From contig JANXVV010000431.1 in the NCBI GenBank assembly GCA_025351525.1, forward strand, positions 1-11,108: 11,108 bases of DNA, given 5' to 3'. The notes beneath the pieces are model-generated. The model was given only the letters and a program-made list of their open reading frames with translations. It was not told where the DNA came from and made no database searches. Positions 1 through 5,317 of this stretch are shown in pieces (positions within the stretch are counted from its first letter, which is position 1; each line of letters starts with the position of its first letter). Both the position numbers and the translations under genes were made by a program. The DNA comes from Humisphaera sp. GTDB lineage: Bacteria > Planctomycetota > Phycisphaerae > Tepidisphaerales > Tepidisphaeraceae.

Positions 1-857
1 TCCGGCCACACCCCAACGCACACCGAACTGATCGATTCACCGTGATAAAAGTACGCCGGTATCCCCTGCGCCCGCAGCGCCTTCACCGATTCGACGGCGG
101 CCCATTTTCGATCATGCCCCTCGGCATCGCTCGCATCCGCCGTGAACGCCGCGATCTGCAGCGACCAGTATTTCTCCGGGCTGCGCACCATGTTGCCCAT
201 GTCCCACTCCGCCGGCGCATCCGGGCCGGGGGTGTCGATGGTCATAAATGAGCAGAGCTGCATCGGGGCGTCACCGGCCGCATTCTTCAGGCTGGAGATG
301 GAGACTTTATCCGCGTGCGCCGCGTCGCCGTCCCGGGTACCGCGATCGATGGTGCGATAAAAACCATAGTACAGCGTGCTCTTGTCATCCTCGTGAACGA
401 GATACCATTTGTTGGATCGGGTGGAGTCGGCCAACCGGGATTTGATCTGCTTCGCCCGCTCGATATGGCCCGGCCCGCCGATCACCGTGCAGAACAAAGT
501 CCACTTGGCCTCCTTGGGAGGAATGACCATCTCCTCTTTCGACACCACCGGCCTCGGTGGAGCGATCACCGATGGGGCAGAATTGCGAACCCCAGCGGCG
601 GTATTGGTCCCAACCGCCGGCGGCAGCGGGTTGGTCACACCTTCACCCATCGTCACGTTCGCGCCCGGACTGGTCATCACCACCGTGCCATTGCCGGCCT
701 GGGTCGTCTGAATCCCATCGGGGAGAATGGCGCTCAGATTCAGATCTGATTTCGCCGGAGGAGTGTTCTCGGTGCATGAAACCGCTCCTAACCCCACGGC
801 CAACGAAAGCGCCGCCAGACGAACGCTGCGAAACTGAAACGACGATCGGTTTGCCAT
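1..857 (-). CDS. Putative lipoprotein with two SPOR-like modules (3' end missing)
   Basis: An open frame runs leftward from an ATG at 857 to the window edge without a stop, giving 285 residues and an incomplete C-terminus. GGAG lies 6 bases upstream of the ATG. Residues 10-28 form a basic-then-hydrophobic signal ending in AVSC, so Cys28 is a plausible lipidation site, although the lipobox is imperfect. Residues 30-115 are Pro/Ala/Thr-rich and look like a flexible linker. Two related modules follow. One begins at KWTLFCTVIGG (about 119-190). The other begins at YWSLQIAAFTA (about 230-285) and contains VKALRAQGIPAYFYHG before a final strand SSVCVGVW. That pattern (beta strand, helix, 'G-x-x-A-Y', beta strand) resembles SPOR domains, which bind denuded peptidoglycan. 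The SPOR assignment is inference from pattern; the coding frame and signal peptide are clearer. It is transcribed divergently from the flagellar block, away from an inverted-repeat element. Confidence 0.8.
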   Translation of the reverse strand, partial: MANRSSFQFRSVRLAALSLAVGLGAVSCTENTPPAKSDLNLSAILPDGIQTTQAGNGTVVMTSPGANVTMGEGVTNPLPPAVGTNTAAGVRNSAPSVIAPPRPVVSKEEMVIPPKEAKWTLFCTVIGGPGHIERAKQIKSRLADSTRSNKWYLVHEDDKSTLYYGFYRTIDRGTRDGDAAHADKVSISSLKNAAGDAPMQLCSFMTIDTPGPDAPAEWDMGNMVRSPEKYWSLQIAAFTADASDAEGHDRKWAAVESVKALRAQGIPAYFYHGESISSVCVGVWP

Positions 858-881
858 AGGTTTCTCCGGTTGAGGAAGAGC

Positions 882-910
882 ATGATACCAAATTCATGGC
901 GGAGCGTCAG
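882..910 (-). promoter_or_regulatory. Predicted sigma-70-type promoter of the SPOR-like lipoprotein gene
   Basis: Read on the minus strand, CTGACG (-35, at 905-910) is followed by 17 bases and TATCAT (-10, at 882-887). The -10 carries a TG extension (TGGTATCAT). Transcription would begin near 875, giving a leader of about 18 bases with GGAG before the ATG at 857. Each hexamer is a partial match; the spacing is ideal. Confidence 0.5.
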
Positions 911-922
911 GGGTGGGGGTTT

Positions 923-1124
923 GTAGCATGGGCGACCTGCCCATGGTCGCGGTACCCCGCGATATTGATCGGTACTCCGATCGATTCAGCACGAGCGCAG
1001 CGGTATTCGGCCCAAGAATGAACGACGCTGCCGGACGAAAGATCGCCACGCTCTTGCTCGGTTGACCGGGGTGCCGGTCAATGCCATGGAGTACCACGGC
1101 CACGGGCAAGGTTGCCCATGCTAC
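923..1124. repeat. REP-pair-like element bounded by ~33-bp inverted repeats
   Basis: The left end (923-955, starting GTAGCATGGGC) and the reverse complement of the right end (1091-1124, same start) match over about 33 bases with a few mismatches. Each end can itself fold: CATGGGC/GCCCATG on the left, and GGGCAA/TTGCCC on the right. The interior adds small hairpins at 967-982 (GATCGG-TACT-CCGATC) and 1062-1081 (TTGACCGG-GGTG-CCGGTCAA). It has no coding capacity for a transposase. This resembles an inverted pair of REP palindromes or a small non-autonomous element; the family is not proven. Confidence 0.7.
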
Positions 1125-1260
1125 GATCAGGCCACAAAAGGTTCGACAATAGCAAAATTATGACATATTCGACCTATTTAGGTTTGGCTCCGCTTCTTTC
1201 ATTCACGTCCGGGGCCGAGTGGTTCCGATAACCTATAAAACGGCATCCGGCGTTCAAAAA

Positions 1261-1300
1261 ACGTAACATTATGTAACAAAACGTAACATGTCGATATCGA
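1261..1300. promoter_or_regulatory. Three 10-bp direct repeats plus a 10-bp palindrome (possible operator)
   Basis: Three adjacent decamers, ACGTAACATT, ATGTAACAAA and ACGTAACATG, share the core GTAACA at exactly 10-base spacing. The perfect palindrome TCGATATCGA follows directly (1291-1300). They end 37 bases before the start of the 71-residue gene that precedes fliD. A one-helical-turn period suggests a regulator binding one face of the DNA. The binding protein is unknown. Confidence 0.45.
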
Positions 1301-1337
1301 ATCGGCAGGTCACCAAGATGAACCGGGAGCGACTGCA

Positions 1338-1553
1338 ATGAGTGAATTGGCGGCCACCGCGCAGAGCCTTCGACAAGTTCGTGAAGCGTATCAGGATTTT
1401 CTAATGCAATGGGCTCTTGAAGAATTGACTGCCGACGCCGCGTCGATGGCCCATCTGGCCCGGGATTTATCGCGGCAAGGGGACTTGGGCGATAGGACTT
1501 TAACGGGGAACGAAGAGTCGCATGTTAATCGCCGAGGCTTTTTAGACGATTGA
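1338..1553 (+). CDS. Small hypothetical protein upstream of fliD (71 residues)
   Basis: I do not recognise this protein. The ATG at 1338 is preceded by GGGAG with 8 bases between, a good ribosome binding site. Its stop lies only 18 bases before the fliD start, so the two are probably co-transcribed and perhaps translationally coupled, as the fliD site itself is weak. Residues 1-48 look like a continuous amphipathic helix or helical pair (SLRQVREAYQDFLMQWALEE then ADAASMAHLARDLSRQ). Residues 49-71 are polar and probably disordered. There is no signal peptide, membrane segment or cysteine. Position suggests a flagellar accessory such as a small export chaperone or regulator, but this rests on neighbourhood only. 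It could also be a chance frame, though the ribosome site and tight spacing argue against that. Confidence 0.6.
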   Translation: MSELAATAQSLRQVREAYQDFLMQWALEELTADAASMAHLARDLSRQGDLGDRTLTGNEESHVNRRGFLDD

Positions 1554-1571
1554 ATAGCATAGAGCGAATGT

Positions 1572-4343
1572 ATGGGTCAAATTACCTCCGGCATCGGTCT
1601 GGTCAGCGGAATCAACTCCGGTTCGATCATCAACCAGTTGATCCAGTTGGATTCCGCGCCCGTCACGCAACTCCAAAACCGCATCACCACGAACACCTCG
1701 CAGAAGACCGCCTACACGGATCTTCAGACGAAGTTGAATGCCTTGAAGACCGTCGGCACGACGCTGACAAACCCGAATAGTTTTCAGGCCGCCACCGCGA
1801 ACAGCAGCGATGAGAAGGTCTTGACCGCCACTGCCGCCAACGGGGCGGCAACCGGCACCTACCAGCTCCAGGTCGCGCAGCTCGTCTCCAGCCAGCAGGC
1901 GGTCACCGAGGGTTTCGCCGATCCGAATCAAACCAAAATCGGTGCGGGAACCTTGACGATTTCGCAGGGCGGTGGGGAGCTTTCCAGTCAGACGACTCTG
2001 GGCACGTTAAATGGGGGCGCGGGGGTCGGGCGCGGCGTGTTTCGCATCACCGACCGCAGCGGTAAGACTGCCGCCATCGATATTTCATCCGCCATCACGC
2101 TGGACGATGTGGTTCGCGACATCAACACCTCACTCGATATCAGCGTCAAAGCCACCATCGGGAAAAACGGGTTGGTGCTGACGGATCTCACCGGTAAATC
2201 CGACATCCCCCCCGGGCCCGGGCAGCCGTCGGTGCCGAATCTGATCGTCCAGGATTTGGGCACCGGAACCACCGCCGCCGATCTGGGGATCGTCGCAAAC
2301 GTCGCATCGAACACGCTGACCGGCACCAGTTTCAACACCATCGGCCGCGCCACCGCGCTGGCCCAGATCAATGACGGTCATGGCATCCGCACCGCTTCCG
2401 CAGGTGATGATTTCCGCATTCAAGCGGGCGATGGATCCACCTTCGATATCAATCTGGCGACGGCCAAGACCATCGGTCAGGTGCTCGATGCGATCAACAA
2501 GGCGACCGCCGGGAAAGTCGTCGCGGCGGTCGGCACAGATGGCAGCGGCATCCGGCTGACCGACACCACCGGCGGCGGTGGATCGTTTGGCATCGCCGCC
2601 CTCAATGCCTCCAACGCCGCTGCGGACCTCGGCATTGCCGGCTTTGGCACCGCCGGAACGATCAACGGCGGCAGTCTGATCGCCACGCTCAACAGCACAC
2701 TCATCTCCTCGCTCAACGGCGGCACGGGCCTGGCACTGGGCACGATCGGCATCGTCGACCGCACCGGCGCAACCGCCACCGTCGATCTCACCGGGGCCAC
2801 CAGCGTGCAGGATATTCTCAGCACGCTCAACCAATCCGGCGTTGGGATCAAAGCATCGCTCAACGCGTCGGGCAACGGCATTCAGTTGACCGACACCACC
2901 GGCGGCGCCGGTCCGCTGAAAATTTTCGACGTCGGTTCGACCTCCGCCGCCGCCCTGGGGATCAAGGGCGAATACGATGACACCGTCACCACCGTCAACG
3001 GTGCCAATCTCCATCGCCAGTACGTCACCACCAACAGTCTGCTGCAGGATTTCAACGGCGGGAAAGGCGTCGCGCCGGGAAAATTCCGCATCACCGGTTC
3101 CAACGGTGCGCAATCCGAAATCGATCTCTCCGGTGGAAATTATGTCACCGTCGGCGACGTCCTGAAAACCATCAACGCGCGGGGGCTCGGCGTCACCGCG
3201 AGTATCAACGCGAACGGAAACGGAATTCTCCTGACCGACACCGGCGGCGGACCGGCGCAGCTGAAAGTGGAGAACACCAGCGGCACCCCCGGTTCAGATT
3301 TAAACATCGTCGGCACGGCGACGACGCAGACGATCGACGGGGCATTCGAGAAGACGATCGCCGTCGACATCAACGACACGCTGTCGAGCGTGCAGACCAA
3401 GATCAACAATCTGAGCTTCGGTGTGACCGCCAGCATTCTGAACGATGGTTCGGGCGCGACGCCTTATCGACTGTCGTTGAATGCCAAGAACACTGGCCGG
3501 GACGGTCGATTTGTGTTCGATGCCGGCACGACCGGCTTGGCCGCCCACAATTTAGTCGACTCCCAGAACGCCGCCGTCTTCGTCGGCGGGCAGCACTCGG
3601 CGCATCCACTGCTCGTCACCTCCAGCAGCAATCAGATCACGAATGTCATCAAAGGCGTGACGATCAATTTAAACAATGCCAGCCCGAATCCGGTTACCTT
3701 GAGCATCACCAAAGATTCGAGCGCCGTCAGCACCCAGCTCAAAAGTTTCACCGATGGTTTTAATGCGGTCATCTCGCAGATCACCACGCTGACAACCTTC
3801 GATACGAAGACCAATAAACCGGGACTGCTTTTGGGTGAGAGTACGGTTCAGTCGATTCAATCAAACCTTTATGAACTGTATAACCGCGTGGTGAAAAACG
3901 CAGGCCGCTATAAAATCCTGGGGGATGTCGGAGTCGGCATCACCGATGGCGCTCAGCTCACGTTTGACGCCACCAAATTCAGCGCGTCTTTCGGCACCGA
4001 TTCGAATGCCGTGCAGAACCTTTTTACGCAGACCACGACCGGATTGGGAACGCTGATCACCAACGCGATCAATAAACTGACGGACCCGGTGAGCGGTGTG
4101 ATCCTGGTGGAGACCAAGGCGATCGACGGGCAAAATCAGAGTTTCCAGGATCGGATCACGCAGTTGAATGACCAGCTTACAGCCAAACGCGCCCGCCTCA
4201 CCAAACAGTTCGCGGATATGGAAACCGTGCTGGCCGGCTTGCAATCGCAGCAGGCGGCGCTCGGCTCGCTGGGAACGCTCGGCACGTTTGGCAGCACGAG
4301 CAGCAAATCGAGCGGCGGTTCAAGCAGCACCGCCGCCGCTTAA
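1572..4343 (+). CDS. fliD: Flagellar filament cap protein FliD (hook-associated protein 2), expanded
   Basis: FliD caps the growing flagellar filament and promotes flagellin insertion. The N-terminus (ITSGIGLVSGINSGSIINQL, residues 4-23) and the following helix to about residue 105 match the FliD N-terminal domain. Residues 146-580 hold four successive flagellin-IN-type modules of 113-120 residues, beginning at 146 (LNGGAG), 266 (INDGHG), 381 (LNGGTG) and 494 (FNGGKG). Each carries a late 'G-x-x-L-T-D-x-T/G-G' turn near 205, 330, 440 and 555. A partial module follows at about 592-660. Residues 670-895 form the FliD C-terminal domain, ending in a coiled-coil-like helix (about 850-895, RITQLNDQLTAKRARLTKQF) and a Ser/Gly-rich tail. 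At 923 residues it is much longer than common FliD proteins (roughly 450-650), owing to the repeated modules. The start codon has only a weak AGAG site; the conserved N-terminus fixes it. fliS lies downstream. Confidence 0.96.
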   Translation: MGQITSGIGLVSGINSGSIINQLIQLDSAPVTQLQNRITTNTSQKTAYTDLQTKLNALKTVGTTLTNPNSFQAATANSSDEKVLTATAANGAATGTYQLQVAQLVSSQQAVTEGFADPNQTKIGAGTLTISQGGGELSSQTTLGTLNGGAGVGRGVFRITDRSGKTAAIDISSAITLDDVVRDINTSLDISVKATIGKNGLVLTDLTGKSDIPPGPGQPSVPNLIVQDLGTGTTAADLGIVANVASNTLTGTSFNTIGRATALAQINDGHGIRTASAGDDFRIQAGDGSTFDINLATAKTIGQVLDAINKATAGKVVAAVGTDGSGIRLTDTTGGGGSFGIAALNASNAAADLGIAGFGTAGTINGGSLIATLNSTLISSLNGGTGLALGTIGIVDRTGATATVDLTGATSVQDILSTLNQSGVGIKASLNASGNGIQLTDTTGGAGPLKIFDVGSTSAAALGIKGEYDDTVTTVNGANLHRQYVTTNSLLQDFNGGKGVAPGKFRITGSNGAQSEIDLSGGNYVTVGDVLKTINARGLGVTASINANGNGILLTDTGGGPAQLKVENTSGTPGSDLNIVGTATTQTIDGAFEKTIAVDINDTLSSVQTKINNLSFGVTASILNDGSGATPYRLSLNAKNTGRDGRFVFDAGTTGLAAHNLVDSQNAAVFVGGQHSAHPLLVTSSSNQITNVIKGVTINLNNASPNPVTLSITKDSSAVSTQLKSFTDGFNAVISQITTLTTFDTKTNKPGLLLGESTVQSIQSNLYELYNRVVKNAGRYKILGDVGVGITDGAQLTFDATKFSASFGTDSNAVQNLFTQTTTGLGTLITNAINKLTDPVSGVILVETKAIDGQNQSFQDRITQLNDQLTAKRARLTKQFADMETVLAGLQSQQAALGSLGTLGTFGSTSSKSSGGSSSTAAA

Positions 4344-4434
4344 CACTACAGTGCGACTTACCCGGGTCCGACCCAAAACAGCCACAGAGGACACGGAGAA
4401 CCCATCGCAGCTACGCCACGACCAAACAGGGGGG

Positions 4435-4519
4435 AACCGCGAATCCGCGGAAGCGCGAAGTGGAACGCGAAGAAAATTCATTTTGATTTCTTCGCGTTCC
4501 ACTTCGCGCTTTCGCGGTT
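4435..4519. repeat. 33-bp perfect inverted repeat with an 8-base insertion in one arm
   Basis: The right arm (4487-4519) is perfectly complementary to the left arm (4435-4475) over 33 bases if the self-complementary octamer TCCGCGGA (4444-4451) is looped out. The central loop is 11 bases (4476-4486). Lying 91 bases after the fliD stop, it could block or end read-through or protect the mRNA 3' end, but no clean T-tract follows, so it is not called as a terminator. Confidence 0.85.
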
Positions 4520-4623
4520 GCTATCTTCTTCCGGCGAAAAGATTTTGGTCGATTGTAGTACAGAGACTGCCACAGAGAAAAAACGAGAAGATCAATGTGG
4601 AGAGAGGGATTCGTGGAGCAGGC

Positions 4624-4684
4624 GGCATGGGCGTCCCGCCCGTACATTTTCAAATCAAAAACATGGGCCAGACGCCCATCCCAC
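4624..4684. repeat. REP-like inverted pair (ATGGGCGTC core)
   Basis: The left half (4625-4645, CATGGGCGTCCCGCCCGTAC) and the reverse complement of the right half (4661-4682, GATGGGCGTCTGGCCCATGT) share ATGGGCGTC followed by a CCC half-palindrome. An A/T-rich stretch of about 15 bases separates them. The ATGGGC core also occurs in the ends of the 923-1124 element, so the two may be related. In translation it yields the 'GRDAHA' type of string that I recall from spurious predicted proteins in several phyla. Confidence 0.65.
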
Positions 4685-4761
4685 CATTTTTCACAGGCTC
4701 TTAGGTTAAATGACCGATAGATCATGGCGAGGGCGACAGCCTTCTGCTTTAGGACATCGGC

Positions 4762-5226
4762 ATGATTCCCAATCCACAGGCCGCCGCCCAGTACCTTCGC
4801 ACGAAGGTGCAGACCGCCACGCCCGAGCAGCTTCAGATGATGCTGTTTGACGGCGCCTTGCGATTTGGTGAGCAGGCCAAGATCGCCCTGCAGAATCAAA
4901 AATACGAAGACAGCTACAACCTGATCTCGAAGGTGCAGAAAATTCTCGCCGAGCTGTCCTGTACGTTGAAGCACGATGTCTATCCGGAACTGTGCAAAAA
5001 GCTGGCGGCGCTCTACACCTATGCCTATCGCCAATTGGTCGAGGCGAACATGCACCACAATATGACGGCCATGGAAGATGCGTTAAACGTCCTTCGATAC
5101 CAGCGGGAAACCTGGAGTCTGCTGCTGGAGCAGATCGGCAAAAAGAAAGCCGCCGCCGTCGCCACCCGACTGGATCTGCCGTCACCGGACTCGCGGATGG
5201 AAGCGACCATTTCGATGCAGGGGTGA
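4762..5226 (+). CDS. fliS: Flagellar secretion chaperone FliS
   Basis: FliS is a cytoplasmic chaperone that binds the C-terminus of flagellin, preventing premature polymerisation and delivering it to the export apparatus. The 154-residue sequence fits the all-helical FliS fold. Key stretches are YLRTKVQTATPEQLQMMLFD (11-30, the family's N-terminal signature), GALRFGEQAKIAL (31-43), LISKVQKILAELSCTL (53-68) and KKLAALYTYAYRQLVEAN (79-96), then a fourth helix ending in LRYQRETWSLLLEQI. Residues 127-154 are an Ala-rich, polar tail beyond the usual core; most FliS proteins are about 125-150 long. AGGA lies 7 bases upstream of the ATG. Its place after fliD is the classic arrangement, although here a 418-bp repeat-rich gap intervenes. 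Confidence 0.95.
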   Translation: MIPNPQAAAQYLRTKVQTATPEQLQMMLFDGALRFGEQAKIALQNQKYEDSYNLISKVQKILAELSCTLKHDVYPELCKKLAALYTYAYRQLVEANMHHNMTAMEDALNVLRYQRETWSLLLEQIGKKKAAAVATRLDLPSPDSRMEATISMQG

Positions 5227-5250
5227 ATTCACTTCTTTCCCAGTCCTAAT

Positions 5251-5278
5251 TTGACGCCTCTACCCCCCTTCCTATAAT
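5251..5278 (+). promoter_or_regulatory. Strong sigma-70-type promoter of lptD
   Basis: TTGACG (5251-5256) and a perfect TATAAT (5273-5278) are separated by 16 bases. Transcription would start near 5285, within the 61-base gap after fliS, giving a leader of about 33 bases to the ATG at 5318. This supports lptD being independent of the flagellar genes. It also argues against the in-frame TTG at 5288 as the start, since that would fall almost at the transcript's 5' end. Confidence 0.75.
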
Positions 5279-5317
5279 GCCGCCTTCTTGAAGTTTCAGG
5301 AAGAGAGCGGTTGCCGA

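Larger units (their letters stand above)
858..1337. other. 480-bp divergent intergenic region
   Basis: This spacer separates the minus-strand lipoprotein from the plus-strand flagellar genes. It holds the lipoprotein promoter (882-910), an inverted-repeat element (923-1124), an AT-richer stretch (about 1140-1180) and a repeat/palindrome array (1261-1300). An open frame on the minus strand at 894-1109 lies almost wholly inside the inverted-repeat element and is unlikely to be a gene. Confidence 0.8.
4344..4761. other. 418-bp fliD-fliS gap filled with repeats
   Basis: Contents in order: a GCCACAGAGGACACGGAGAA motif (4381-4400); a very long inverted repeat (4435-4519); a second, diverged GCCACAGAG motif near 4569; and a REP-like inverted pair (4624-4684). 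A short unique stretch then carries the fliS ribosome binding site. Open frames crossing this region on either strand read straight through the palindromes and are not credible genes. Whether fliS is transcribed from fliD or from its own promoter cannot be decided here; no convincing sigma-70 promoter was seen. Confidence 0.75.

Noticed and set aside
894..1109. 71-residue open frame on the minus strand
   Set aside because: It lies almost wholly within the inverted-repeat element 923-1124 and its protein looks like translated palindromes.
2130..3113. 327-residue minus-strand frame within fliD
   Set aside because: It opposes the repeated IN modules; its length results from GC-rich codon bias and fliD is certain.
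4411..5058. 215-residue minus-strand frame spanning fliS and the repeats
   Set aside because: It reads through two palindromic repeats and shows GRDAHA-like strings typical of translated intergenic repeats.
5288..5317. In-frame TTG upstream of lptD as the start codon
   Set aside because: It would sit about three bases from the predicted transcription start and add 10 residues before a good signal peptide; the ATG at 5318 has the ribosome site.
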